From Aegilops tauschii subsp. strangulata (Eukaryota; Streptophyta; Magnoliopsida; Poales; Poaceae): a stretch of DNA of 64,000 bases. The stretch covers positions 459,282,780 through 459,346,779 of the forward strand of contig NC_053040.3 of assembly GCF_002575655.3 (NCBI RefSeq). The letters run 5' to 3'. The notes under the pieces are model-generated. The model saw only the letters and a program-made list of their open reading frames with translations. It ran no database searches and was not told the DNA's origin. Below, piece by piece: positions 46,701 to 59,516 of the stretch. Numbering within the stretch: position 1 is the stretch's first letter; the number at the start of each line of letters is the position of its first letter. The translations under genes and the position numbers were made by a program.

Positions 46701-47500
46701 GTCGATCGGCGCAGGTGGCGGCGGGACGCGCCGGGCGGCGGCATCGCGACGTCGGGAGTGAGCGATGTGCGCCTGCGTCGTGGAGGGCGGCGGCGCTAAG
46801 GGAGAGCGAGGGGAAGGGAGGTCCGGCGTGGAGGCGCCTGGCGGCGGGGGGAGGCGCCAGGGGCGCGATCCAGATGTGGATCGTGGGGGGGGGGGGGAAC
46901 GGGGACCGTGGGGGAACGAGGTGGGAGTGGGGGTAGGTCGTGTGGGTAGTTAGGGTTTGGGGGGTGGGGTTATCCAGCCGTGGTGGGCCAGCTGGGCCTC
47001 GTGGGTGGCCAGCTGGGCCTGTTGGCCCAGTTGGCCGGGGGGGTCCTTTTCTTTTCTTTTTTTTTGTTTTGTCTTTCTCTTTTCTTATTTTTGCTTTTTT
47101 TTAGTTTCCTTTTATTTTAGTTTTAGTAAATTACCAAAGTGGCACCTAAATAGATTTTACAAATTATGCCACTGCCACAATAGTTTAATACTTATAACAA
47201 TTTAGTTTTGAAAATGTTTATTATTTTTAAAGCATTTAAATAATTGTATTTGCTACTGTTTTATTCATTTTAGAGTATTTAAACATTTTATAAAAGTGTG
47301 GTTTCTCCACCATAATTACCTATGCAATATTTGGTTCACTCCGAACATTTTAGTTTTAATATTTGAAAACTTTTATTGTTTGCTTTTATTTAAATTTTGA
47401 ATTTGTTTCAGTTCTGAACTATCGAGAGTTTATCAACAGTAACCGCGGTGACATGGCATCATTAGCGGGGGATCACTGTAGCTTAATTATCCGGGCGTCA
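43737..47500 (-). repeat. 3' LTR of the gypsy-like element
   Basis: 3764 bp, starts TGTGACGCCCCCG and ends ATCCGGGCGTCA on the plus strand. Includes hairpins at 45223-45249 and 45943-45964 and a 20-bp palindrome at 46079-46098. A GC-rich part (46260-46950) generates spurious ORFs on both strands. Confidence 0.95.
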
Positions 47501-50500
47501 CAATTCTCCTCCACTACAAGAAATCTCGTCCCGAGATTTAAGAGGGGAGTAAGGGGGGAAGGTTTGGTAACGAATCTAGCGGGTCTTCTCATCCTGGCTT
47601 GCACTTCTGGAAGAGGCTGGTCCAATACATTGATGTCTTCATTTCTCTGCTTCGGTCATCATGATGAAGTCGGTGTCCTTTCTTCAGGAACTCCATCGTA
47701 CTTACGAAAGAATAAGGGGTGGGCATTCTGGGAGAACGGGCCTCGACAAGGTTGTCTATCGGGTCGACAACATCGAGGAAGGTGGCGAAAAGTAACCCTC
47801 GAATCGAAACTTAAGAAAATATCGAGAGCAAAGTAAGGAGGTAACCTGGGAAGTTTCGAGCGGGCAGGCAATCGTTCGATGCCTGTTATAGGGCGTGAAA
47901 GGGTCAAAGCAACGGGAATAAGTATTGTGTCCGATATCAGACCTGAAGGTGGCTCGTGAATTACATACGAGGCCAGGTGCGAGGAACAACCTTGGAAACA
48001 GGGGGTGTACATAAGAGTCAGGTTTCGATCCTGTGGAACTGTGGGTTATGGGCCCACCATGTGGGTTAAAAGTAGGAAGGGCGGTGACATCTTGCACGAT
48101 CATGATAGCAAGGCATGGCAGAGGGTAGCCTGTCAGTTATATGTCAGCAACATCGTCGGTACCAAGGGCGAGGGACGAAGAGAACCATTTTCCTGCTCGT
48201 TGAAACGAGGCGGACCATTAGGCAAAGTTCTCGTCCATCGGTGGTTACCGAAATGTCACCAACAATAATAACAGGGTCTTACTGACAGAGTTGTACACCG
48301 AGGTGTTTACATAAGCAGGAGAATATTACTGCTTAGATCATATAGTTCACCAGAAAGGTTAAACCACACAATGGAAAGGAAAATATGATTATCAGATTAA
48401 ACAGAAGAATGGAAAGGAAAATGTGTTTAAACACATATTTCAAGGTTATATCCTTCCCAAGGACAAGCTGAGCATGATATTCATGACAGGATATAATGTA
48501 GAAAACTCTTTAGGTAGGGGAGAGAAATTTCATGACATTACCCATACAACGGTGTTTGGATAATTGAGCAGGAAACATTTAGCATTGGGCTTCAAATGTT
48601 CCTGTTGAAAATCGGAGTACCATAGACATGCTTCGAGATAGCATTGACATGGTCAACAGGGGAAGATCAGACTTTGGAAACAAAAAGGATCCATCAGGAA
48701 CAACTTATAGAATAAGTCTTACAATTTCCTCATGGAAGAACAGCTAACCTTGCTAAAAGGAAAAACTTATAACAATAGGGCCTCCCGCCAGGTGTGCTGG
48801 GTATCATCACCTTACCGGGTCATAAATAGGCCAATGTTATAACTCTTGGAAATATGTTCCAACCATCATATCTGACCGAGATTCAGATCTGATTGGTGTC
48901 AGGATAACTCAGACTTAGGAGGCCTGAGAAGAAAAGGTGCAACACAAATTGTCGAAACGACATCGAAGATTCTCGGGAGATGTACTATGGAAGCGAGTTC
49001 CGAACAAGGGTTCATAATTAAATCAAGGAGAGGTGAGGAGGTGACTGCTTGACTCAGCGACAATCCATTGAGATTTCCAAAAGATGGATTTCCACCACTA
49101 TGTGAACAAGGAGATAACATTAGCTAGATCGAATGACTTAATGATGTATGCTCGAGGAAAACATACACAGTTAAACATTGGTTGAAATGTGCACCCGAAA
49201 TATGGGCTAGGTAGCACAATCAATGTTCGAATGATGATTCATTAAGCCATAGACGTAGAATGAAACTATAGACCAATGACTTCAAAGCAATAGGGTTGCT
49301 AGAAGTTTAGAATTTACACATCACAGACCATTTGTTGGTATTCCTTTTAGAAACAACACGGGGACCAAGAAGAATGGTGATGGGGAGAAGTATCACTGTA
49401 CCAAGATGTCATGCGAGGTGGTGAAATTCTTACGACATACTTGACATAAAAGATGGTAATACTCCAAGGTAAAGAAGAACAATTGCTGGATAGCAAGGAA
49501 CTCAAGGTATAACACCAAACACGAACAAGCTTGTGTTGGTGGGAAGGCAATAAAGTGGTCGATGATAACACAGATCATCGAGGGCAAGGATCGTATTTCT
49601 CATCATGAACTCAATCGATATCCTGGAAGAGCGCATAAGGTTGATGATGATCACGACACATTTGTCGAGAGATTTCATGAAGATGTAATCAATCAGCGAC
49701 GACATCAAGTCAAAGGAATGATGAAGCAGACGGTTATTGGAACCATGGGTAGGACACACGCTTGAAATCAAGCTTGTTGTTCCAGGTGAAATGGTATGAG
49801 AGGAAGATCGGCGTAAGCTTAGCTCATCATCGAAAGTTGTGCTCCGGGGTTAAGGACCAGGTAGCACAGTTAAAATTTAGCACGCTAATGATATAGCTGA
49901 TCAGGCTAGGAATGACTTAATGATTATTAAACTCGTAAGCAACGAAAATTACCTAGAGTTATTGAATCGGAGTGCGAACTTGATTCACTATTCGGTGTTC
50001 TCGGTTGACAAACAACCCAGAGCCCATGAAGTGACAAAGACAAGGTAAGGTAGTACTTCATCAAAGTTTATAAGATGTAGTGCAATGGTAAGATATCCCC
50101 GAGATACCAGGGGTAATACTCAAAGGTAGATCATAATAGAGGTTGGGCAGGCGTATTGACCTGCAGAAGACAAGTGATTTAACTTGTCCAAGAAATGGTA
50201 TTTAAAGGAGAACATGGTCGGAACCACGATTGCAAAAGGCCAGATCCCAGATATAAGATGAACTTATACCAAGGGAATAATTAATTTAAGAGAAGCTTTT
50301 AATGATAAGATCTACATCGTGTCCATGGGCATGAACACAAAGTTCAAGGTCGACTCCCACTTCTTCAATGCATAACCTTCCCTTCGCCTCTCGTATTTTG
50401 ATAATGACATTAGTTGTCGAAAGTTTTACCTGGTGCAATACCAGATAAGTATGTCCCGCGAAATCTTTCGGGTTCACACAGATTAAGGAAGGCATAGGTT

Positions 50501-51701
50501 CAACCCATCGGGGCATCGAAGAAAGATATACTACAAACTTCAGGAGTAAATAACACAAGCTCAGAAGTAGAGCATGGTCGACAAAGCAGAGGATACAATT
50601 TACCAAAGGCATCATGTATCCGAGGAAAAGCTCACAAGCTTATTTAATATGGAGGACATTGTCGGATAAAATCCGACAAAAGGGTCTGGTGGTCCACAAG
50701 GGATCTGATGTGAGCATCAGTACTCAACCAGAGGAAGAAAGAATGCAAGGAGATCTGATTAAAGAAACAACTGACTAACTCAAAGTTCAAATGCAAAAGA
50801 ATTATGATTTCCAAATCATGGGGTCAGAAGCAACGCTCTGATCAAGGATGGATAAGTTGAGTAGGCTTAGGGGTACAATCGATGGCAATTTGATAGGTCG
50901 AGATCCAGCTCACGTTTAAAATGTCGTCTGAGCCGGAAGAATGAATTCTAGGGTATGATTGAGGATTGCGAGCATTCGCAACAAATTGAATCAACGGACT
51001 CAAAATGATAATGACAAGAGATGCCAATAAGATTACGAGACTTATGGGATTAACCATAAAGCAAGCAAACAAGAATTTCAAGAGCAATAGGCTCCTGAGG
51101 ATTTTCGAAAGATCGAATAGTATTTTGAAGACTATTGTGGAATACTTGAATCAACTAGGGATGACCGGATACTCGGTAAGTGCTAGAAATTATTCGTAGT
51201 GGTATTCATGTGGCAAAGAACAGCAAGGCAGTAAGCTCAAAAGATTCTCGGAGCAGCAAAGAGAATATCGGGGTATCTTGTAATAACAAGATCAACTGGG
51301 AAACATTGTATGAGTGGCGAGTATACGTGGTTATCCATAGGAGTTTATCGATGAAAGGGAATTGCAAAAGCGATAAACACAAGTTCTCGGGTTATCAGCA
51401 GAGAGTATCTTCAGGGTCTTCACGTGCAGCAGACGATCATCAGTAATAAGGGGCTCTCCGGGTGAAGTGATAACGAGATCCTAATGTTAGATTTAGCAAA
51501 ATTTCACTTAATCCGAATAGAAGAGAGATCAGAGTCCCAGAGTATAGGCAAGGAGTAAAAGATCCTAATACCACCCAATGGCGACGTGGGCCCGTAAGCC
51601 ACACAGCCATGTTAGTAAAATAGTTTTCACTGACTAGACTCGACTTCGGCCAAGGAGTGTGGAGAGGGGGTTCCTACAGGCAGTCGGCTCTGATACCAAC
51701 A
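47501..51701 (-). other. Internal region of the gypsy-like element, non-coding
   Basis: 4.2 kb. The longest ORFs are about 150 residues at the LTR edge and about 110 elsewhere, none with retroviral-type motifs on either strand. Contains the purine tract at one end and the primer site (51687-51698) at the other. Confidence 0.75.
51687..51698 (-). other. Primer binding site of the gypsy-like element
   Basis: GCTCTGATACCA on the plus strand, complement of initiator tRNA-Met, 3 bp from the LTR. Confidence 0.93.
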
Positions 51702-54700
51702 TGTGACGCCCCCGATTTGACCGTACACTAATCATGCACGCAAATAGGTACGATCAAGATCAGGGACTCACGGGAAGATATCACAACACAACTCTACAAC
51801 AAAAATAAGTCATACAAGCATTATAATACAAGCCAGGGGCCTCGAGGGCTCGAATACAAGTGCTCGATCATAGACGAGTCAGCGGAAGCAACAATATCTG
51901 AGTACAGACATAAGTTAAACAAGTTTGCCTTAAGAAGGCTAGCACAAAAGTAGCAACGATCGAAAAGGCAAGGCCTCCTGCCTGGGATCCTCCTAACTAC
52001 TCCTGGTCGTCGTCAGCGGCCTGCACGTAGTAGTAGGCACCTCCAGTGTCGTAGGAGTCGTCGTTGACGGTGGCGTCTGGCTCCTGGACTCCAGCATCTG
52101 GTTGCGACAACCAGATAGAAAGGAAAGGGGGAAAAGAGGGAGAGAAGCAACCGTGAGTACTCATCCAAAGTACTCGCAAGCAAGGAGCTACACTACATAT
52201 GCATGGGTATATGTGTAAAGGGCCATATCAGTGGACTGAACTACAGAATGCCAGAATAAGAGGGGGATAGCTAATCCTGTCGAAGACTACGCTTCTGGCC
52301 ATCTCCATCTTGCAGCATGTAGAAGAGAGTAGATTGAAGTCCTCCAAGTCGCATCGCATAGCATAAACCTACCCGGCGATCCCCTCCTCGTCGCCCTGTT
52401 AGAGAGCGATCACCGGGTTGTATCTGGCACTTGTAAGGGTGTATTTTATTCAGTATCCAGTTCTAGTTGTCATAAGGTCAAGGTACAACTCCGGGTCGTC
52501 CTTTTACCGAGGGACACGGCTATTCGAATAGATAAACTTCCCTGCAGGGGTGCACCACATAACCCAACACGCTCGATCCCATTTGGCCGGACACACTTTT
52601 CTGGGTCATGCCCGGCCTCGTAAGATCAACGCGTCGCAGCCCCACCTAAGCACAACAGAGCGGTCAGCACGCCGGTCTAATCCTAAGCGCGCAGGGGTCT
52701 GGGCCCTTCGCCCTATGCACACCTGCACGTTGCGAACGCGGCCGCGAGCAGACCTAGCAACCCACACGATCACGGCGGTTACGTCAAAGCGGTCCAACAC
52801 GGCGCGCGCCACTCAGTCACTGACGTCACGAAGGCTTCGGCTGATACCAGGACGCCGGGATACCCATAACTACTCCCGCGTAGATGGCTAGTGCGTATAG
52901 ACCAAATGGCCAGACTCAGATCAAATACCCAGAACTCGTTAAGCGTGTTAAGTATCTGCGAACGCCGATCAGGGCCAGGCCCACCTCTCTCCTAGGTGGT
53001 CTCAACCTGCCCTGTCGCTTCGCCTCAAGGCAACAGTCGGGGGCCGTCAGGAACCCAGGCCCACCTCTACCGGGATGGAACCACCTGTCCTTTCAGCCCC
53101 CTCATCAGAACCACTTGCGGGTACTCCTCGAGCCGACCCGACTTTAGTCACCACATGTGTCATGTATATAATGTATATAGTATATACCCGTGATCACCGC
53201 CCAGGTGATCACGGCCCGATAGTATAGCACAGCAGACGGACAAGAATGTAGGGCCACTGATGGAAAACTAGCATCCTATACTAAGCATGTAGGATTGCAG
53301 GTAAAGGTAACAACAGTAGTAGCAAGGATAGGCTATGCATCAGGATAGGATATCGGAAAGCAGTAACATGCTACACTACTCTAATGCAAGCAGTATAGAG
53401 AAGAATAGGCGATATCTGGTGATCAAGGGGGGGGCTTGCCTGGTTGCTCTGGCAAGAAGGAGGGGTCGTCAACTCCGTAGTCGAACTGGGTACCAGCAGC
53501 GTCGGTCTCGTAGTCTACCGGAGAAGGAGAGGGGGAAGAAACAGTAAATACGGAGCAAACAACGCATCACAAAACATAAGGAGGCAAAACGCGGTGCTAG
53601 GTATGCCCTAACGCGGTAGTAAGCGATACCGGCGAAGGGGGGGAACATCCGGGAAAGTATTCCCGATGTTTCGCATTTTCGGACAGATGAAACGGAGGGG
53701 GAAAGTTGCGTGTTCGATAGGTTAGGGAGGTGTGGTGGACGAACGGGCTACGTATTCGGATTCGCCTCGTCGTTCTGAGCAACTTTCATGTACAAAGTAT
53801 TTTCATCCGACTTATAGATTATTTTATATGATTTTCCAAAGTTTTTAAACATTTTCTGAAATTCCTGGAATTAAATTAATTCGAAAATAATTTAAACGCT
53901 AAATGCTATGGGTACACAGAAGTGTACCCAGAGATGTTCATGTGTGGCTGACAAGGGGGCCCAGTTGACTGGGTCAACTGCCCAGTCGGCAGAGGCTGAC
54001 TGGTGGGGCCAGGGGGCTGAGTCAGCATGTACAGTCAGCAATTTACCAGTCAACGTTGACTGGTCAACAGGGTCAGCGGGGCCCACATGTCATTGACTCC
54101 TACCTTTTAACAGGGTCTTGTTTTAATTTAATTTATCCTAATTAGTAGGTGGGGCCATGCTGTTAGTGTCTATTAGAGGTTAGCTAGTTTGGCTAATTAG
54201 ATTAGTTCCTAATCTAATCTGCTGGGGCCCGCGTGTCGGTGGCACGTGCTGCTCACGCACGAGCACACCCAGAGGCGGGGCGCCGGCGGTTGGCGAACGT
54301 GGCCTACGGCCACGGCGGAACGGCTCCGGTGAACCACGGCGGAGGGGCTCCGGGAAGCTACGAGAGCAGCGGCGGCTGGAGTCGTCGCGGGCGGGGCCAG
54401 CGGCAGGCAACACGGCCGGGCGGCACGGGCGGAGGCGGGGGCCCGACGGGAGCGGCGGCGGTGGGCACGCACAAGGATGGTGCGCGGGTCTGCGGGGACC
54501 GAGCGCGGCCACGGCGTTGGGACGGAGGGGGGAAGACGGACGGGGCCCGACGGGGAGCTCACCCCCGTTGAAGAGAAGAGGGCGGTGAGGCGCGGGGAGG
54601 ACCGACGAAGGAGAGGCGGGGACGACGCGGTCCGGCGAGGGAGGTCCGAGAGGTGACGGGGTTCGGCGTCGATCGGCGCAGGTGGCGGCGGGACGCGCCG

Positions 54701-55460
54701 GGCGGCGGCGTCGCGACGTCGGGAGTGAGCGATGTGCGCCTGCGTCGTGGAGGGCGGCGGCGCTAAGGGAGAGCGAGGGGAAGGGAGGTCCGGCGTGGAG
54801 GCGCCTGGCGGCGGGGGGAGGCGCCTGGGGCGCGATCCAGATGTGGATCGTGGGGGGGGGGAACGGGGACCATGGGGGAACGAGGTGGGAGTGGGGGTAG
54901 GTCGTGTGGGTAGTTAGGGTTTGGGGGGTGGGGGTTATCTAGCCGGGGTGGGCCAGCTGGGCCGCGTGGGTGGCCAGCTGGGCCTGTTGGCCCAGTTGGC
55001 CGGGGGGTCCTTTTCTTTTCTTTTCTTTTTTGTCTTTCTCTTTTCTTATTTTTGCTTTTTTTAGTTTCCTTTTATTTTAGTTTTAGTAAATTACCAAAGT
55101 GGCACCTAAATAGATTTTACAAATTATGCCACTGCCACAATAGTTTAATACTTATAACAATTTAGTTTTAAAAATGTTTATTATTTTTAAAGCATTTAAA
55201 TAATTGTATTTGCTACTGTTTTATTCATTTTAGAGTATTTAAACATTTTATAAAAGTGTGGTTTCTCCACCATAATTACCTATGCAATATTTGGTTCACT
55301 CCGAACATTTTAGTTTTAATATTTGAAAACTTTTATTGTTTGCTTTTATTTAAATTTTGAATTTGTTTCAGTTCTGAACTATCGAGAGTTTATCAACAGT
55401 AACCGCGGTGACATGGCATCATTAGCGGGGGATCACTGTAGCTTAATTATCCGGGCGTCA
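51702..55460 (-). repeat. 5' LTR of the gypsy-like element
   Basis: 3759 bp, near-identical to the left LTR. Differences include A for G at 51746, GA for TT near 52829 and one extra base near 53370. Confidence 0.95.
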
Positions 55461-56243
55461 TAGAGGCACGGTTTTGCTTTCACTAGAGGCACGACCGTGC
55501 CTCTCGGAAATAAAAAAACAACGTGTTTTTTGTTTCTTTTTCTTCTGCGAGAGGCACGACCATGCCTCTCGAAAACGAAAAAAAACGTGTTTTCTGTTTT
55601 CCTTTTCTTCCGTGAGAGGCATGGCTTTGCTTCCGCGAGAGGCACGGTTTTGCTTTCGCGAGAGGCACGACCATGCCTCTTGGGAACGGAAAAAAGAACG
55701 CATTTTCTGTTTTTTTCTTCCGTGACGTGCCTCTCGGAAACGAAAAAAAGAATGCATTTTATGTTTTTTCTTCCGCGAGAGGCACGATTTTGCTTCCGCG
55801 GGGGTTATGGTTGTGCTTTCACGGGAGGCACGACAGTGCCTTCTCGGAAACAGAAGAAAAAACATGTTTTCTGGGGGTTTTTTCTTCCGCGAGAGGCACG
55901 GTTGTGATTTCGCGAGAGGCACGGCTGTGCCTCTTAAGGTAAGGGAGGAAACACACGTGCTCTCGGTTCGGTTTTTCCGTCTGGTTTCTTTCATGCAAAA
56001 AAAAGTTCGTCGAAATCTATTGACATGAGATCTAATTTTGAAGATCTCGACGCCAGGAATCCAACGGTGAAAACGGTTCGAGATTTAGGCGCACGGTTTG
56101 AGAGATAAAACGTTATGAATAAACGGATGTAAAAAAAAGGAAAATTCTCCGGTTGCGACAAGTGGCGCACATGCAACGCGTCACTTGTCATAACCTAAGA
56201 AGGTGGAAGTGATCTTTGCAAGGAGTACTCTTCAGCTAGTGAT
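55461..56243 (+). repeat. Hairpin array GAGAGGCACG.../...GTGCCTCTCG, right part of the split element
   Basis: From 55463 to about 55950, GAGAGGCACG and its complement CGTGCCTCTC recur many times, alternating with GGAAACGAAAAAAAG and TTTTTCTTCCGCGAGAGG. Neighbouring copies can pair as hairpins. The remainder (56040-56243) resembles the complement of the left fragment at 43485. Overlapping ORFs on both strands come from the repeat. Confidence 0.6.
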
Positions 56244-57334
56244 TTTGGACAATCTTAGATGGGTCAGCTGAGAAGTAAGCATTGGGCCAGTTGGGTCAGG
56301 CCCGTGTCGAGTGGGGGGGGGGGGGTTTAAATCGTTGTGAGTGTGGTGAAATGAAATCTGAGCTTCACTGTCTTGCTCTGTTCTTTCCCGGTCTCTCTCT
56401 CATCTTCCCCTTTCCCAAGTCTTCCCCTCTCTACCCAACGGCGCCACCGCCCTGCGCGCATTCATCCAGACTCGAAGAATCTAGAAGATCTATCGTGCGT
56501 AGCACCTGTCGACTAGGCATGACACAGCGTAGCACCTGTCGGCCAGGCATGACTTGACATCTCCACCGAAGCTCCGTGCAAGACTTAGTTGCTCCACCTC
56601 GTGCCTCTGTCTTCCAGCACTGCTCCACAAACGATGCTCCCAAGAGAGTAGCGACACCGCAGTACCGCCATCGTCCGATCTGGATGATAAGATCTTAGTG
56701 TTTCCCCCGAAGCAGCACGAGTGGGTCGACAGAAGTTACATGGCATGCCTTCATCAAGGTAACGACGCAAGACGCCGCCATCGCCCGCCATCGACTTGGT
56801 TTTCACCGGCAACTCTGTCTCCCCAACTCGCAGCCGGGACTAGATGACGGATCTGGAGATCCGACCACCCAGCCTCGGGCTGACCATCTCCAGCGAAGGA
56901 GCCGGCCACCACCACCACGCCTAGGGTCGGAGTCCACGACGTCCTGTGATGAGGTCGATCCCAAGGGCAGCATGCCATTGACGGGACGGTAAGCGACATC
57001 AGCAAGTGCGGCCCACCCAAAGCCCCATCTGGACCCAGATTGGGTGCCCAAGCTGTCGTTGCAAGACCCGTCACCAAACGTCGCCGCTTGCCTGGCCGCC
57101 ACTGCCCCGCACCACTGCTATAGATCTGTCCATCGCGGACCGTCACCGTCCTGACCGATTCGCTGGCCGACGAGAAACGCCGCCGCCGCCGCTACGGCAC
57201 ACAGGCTTTTACTGCGACGCCCCAGCGGCGGCGGCGGGAAGAGGGTGTGCGGTAGAGTGAACGAGAGACGGCCAGCGGGGGCGCTCCGGTGTGGCGCGGC
57301 GGCGCCGCACGGGAGCTGGACTCTGAAATGGTAG
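56244..57334. other. Spacer before the inverted block; no supported gene
   Basis: Holds a run of G at about 56316-56327 and a twofold repeat of GCGTAGCACCTGTCG (about 56490-56550). Minus-strand ORFs in 56750-57150 have no recognisable domain. The junction with the block at 57335 is abrupt. Confidence 0.35.
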
Positions 57335-59040
57335 CTAAGTGAAAATGGATAATTTTCTATTCATTTCGCACACGATGCTTTATTAGAGACTATGAAACCG
57401 TTACAGTATCTCCTACAGATGATGTATAATATGGAAAAACAGCATTTTAACAAAAAAAAGAACGTTCTCTAGCAGATAATGTATCTCCAAATTCTGATGC
57501 AAAAATTTTAGGACAGATAAATATTTTGGCCCCAAGTGCTACAAATATAGAGCAGCCGCATGATTGGGCGCAATTTTTTAGGGAAGAGAGGGACCACAAG
57601 AAAATGGCCGTTTTACATCACTTTGTGCCAAAAACACTGGGTCCGATTGTTAAGTATATGCAAAACATAGCCGTGATGTATTTTAGGACACTACTTTTAC
57701 ATCATCTCATATGCTACGGCAGAAAAAAAAAATTGTTGCCAGAACCTTCTCTCTCCTACCATATTTTGTTTGGACGCCCTATTTTGCGTCTCTTGGAGGT
57801 GCTCTTATGCACTAACGGCATCCCAACGCTAACTCCCCAAACGGACATTGTAATTATCCGTAGACACGAATACGAGAGTCGGTCATCTAACTCTGTCCCC
57901 TAAATGCGCGCTAGTGCCTTTTTCCTTAAAGTCCGCAACACTGAAAATAATTATAAAAAATAACACAATTCATTCATAAATAATATACAAATATCCCTTG
58001 TACAACAATAGTTAAATATAAATATTATATCCTACATAACAGGATGGTTAACAAGTTTTCAGATTCATCGACTCTGATTTCAACGATATTCGAGTCAGAA
58101 TCGACAGATATCGACCCACACACTGTGCACCTTGAGCTTCATTCAACAATGTATGAACGTAAATGGTCTGCCCTCGGTCCTGTGGTACAACACGACCGCG
58201 CGTCCAGTCTCTACAACGTGATGATTATCAAGTTGCACACATTGAGTGAATCAATGAATTTACCAACATGTAGAGCAACAAGAAGCAAAACTTATTGTCT
58301 CTATGGTTGACGAGTCCAGTGGCCACATTATCTCCACTTGTGCAACCACACCACAAATTAAACTTCATGACGAAGTTGGAGATGGTGTACCACAGATGGC
58401 CTAGAGACTTTATATGCGATCAGGGATCACGTGCAAGTCATAGGGCGCGAAGTGCTTTTGCTCATGAAACAAAGAATGCAATTTTTGCCAAAACATTGAG
58501 TCCCCTTGCCTCATGCCTACAGAATCCGCAAATACGGCCTTCCATGCACCAAGCAACAACAAGAAGGTCAAAAAAAGCTCAATGGCATTTGACCGAACAC
58601 CTGCCCGACGTGGTATCCGCCATTGATGGCGTCGGTAGGGGGCAGATGATGGATCCTAGGTGGATGGCGACGTAGTCCAAGGCGGGTAGACGCGTGGGTA
58701 GAGGATGTAGACGTCCAACAATGCCTTGGCGGTGGCCCGAGAGGTAAAATGACGACGTCGGACGAGTAGGGTGTGGATGTAGAGCAAAGGGGGAGCAACG
58801 ACAGAGTGGAAGAAAAATGTCTCGGTAGAGGAATTTGACTAGGCCGGGGGTGCCGGAGTCCTACATGCCGAAGGTCTGGACTCCAACAAAGTTTGCGTCC
58901 GTTTGTGGAATTAGGACAAGCGGACGCCTCCATGGATCGATGAGTTACCACGTTGAATGGCAAACTACATCGGACAGCTTGGTCCGGACATATATGGTCA
59001 TTTTGAGGGTCCATATTAAAGATGCCCTAACTCAGAATCC
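57335..59040 (-). repeat. Inverted copy of the 13.55-15.24 kb block; the following gene is missing
   Basis: Read on the minus strand, it follows gene D as the 13550-15240 block follows gene B. It then reaches the start of a family promoter (AAAATTATCCATTTTCACTTAGCTACCATTTCAG in B/C order, here 57345-57320) and stops at unrelated GC-rich sequence. The gene that should follow, the counterpart of C, is absent. Confidence 0.65.
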
Positions 59041-59151
59041 ATTGATTTACTGAGATAGATCGACAGAAAAGCAGCAGGATGCACCTGCATTGACCATATG
59101 CCATTCACGGAGGTATACAGATAGTAACAGTAATAGTGTAATAAATACGTA

Positions 59152-59376
59152 CTATTCCGTCCTGGTTTATTGGTCTTTATTGCAATCTGTGTCAAATTTT
59201 GACCATAAATTTAACTAATGAAATGTTTATGCACGTCATAAAAAATTATATCATTGAAAACTATGTTCAAATATGAATCCAAAGATAGAACTTTTGTTGA
59301 CATGCACTAACATTTTATCAATTAAATTTTTGGTCAAAATTTGGCACAAATTACAAAGGAGACTAATAAACGGTAG
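59152..59376. mobile_element. Stowaway-like MITE behind gene D
   Basis: CTATTCCGTCCTGGTTTATT at one end and TAATAAACGGTAG at the other, with TA on both sides. Related to the MITE at 8964-9193. The 3' flank of gene B has the uninterrupted sequence CATCTATAGATGTATTACTA, so the empty site is known. Confidence 0.8.
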
Positions 59377-59516
59377 TACATCTATAGATGCACAAAGCTC
59401 AAAGCAGCAGGCATAAGTGTGCAATGATCATATACCGCCGCATGCACTCATATCTTATTCGTATACATAGTTGGAGTACAACACCACCATACACTTGGGC
59501 CCACTAGGATTATCGA

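Larger units (their letters stand above)
43737..55460 (-). mobile_element. 11.7-kb gypsy-like element with 3.76-kb LTRs and no gag-pol (LARD-like)
   Basis: LTRs 43737-47500 (3764 bp) and 51702-55460 (3759 bp) are near-identical, with roughly 20 differences seen by eye. The primer site TGGTATCAGAGC lies on the minus strand at 51687-51698, so the 5' LTR is on the right. A purine-rich tract adjoins the 3' LTR (complement of 47501-47516). TSD GAGGC is at 43732-43736 and 55463-55467, the right copy being separated from the LTR by two extra bases (TA). The 4.2-kb interior has no recognisable capsid, protease, RT or integrase. The layout is that of large retrotransposon derivatives, which are mobilised in trans. 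The family name is not assigned with confidence. Confidence 0.9.

Noticed and set aside
46267..46953. Overlapping Gly/Arg/Pro-rich ORFs of 110-141 residues on both strands, with copies at 54209-54917
   Set aside because: They lie in the GC-rich part of the gypsy LTRs, overlap in several frames on both strands, and have low-complexity composition and no domain. The two LTR copies do not keep the same frames (one base length changes), so these are not genes.
47363..47836. 157-residue ORF at the inner edge of the left gypsy LTR
   Set aside because: It spans the LTR boundary on the strand opposite to the element and has no retroelement motif.
55463..55950. Possible CRISPR-like array
   Set aside because: Repeats alternate in orientation, vary in sequence and have no unique spacers of constant length. 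The host is a plant.
55433..55994. 178-residue ORF on the minus strand with many Lys, Arg and Ser
   Set aside because: It is produced by the GAGAGGCACG hairpin array; ORFs of similar length occur on the other strand in the same place.
56754..57260. Candidate gene on the minus strand at 56754-57146
   Set aside because: Pro/Gly/Trp-rich reading with overlapping frames, no domain, no visible promoter and no splice structure; kept only as spacer.
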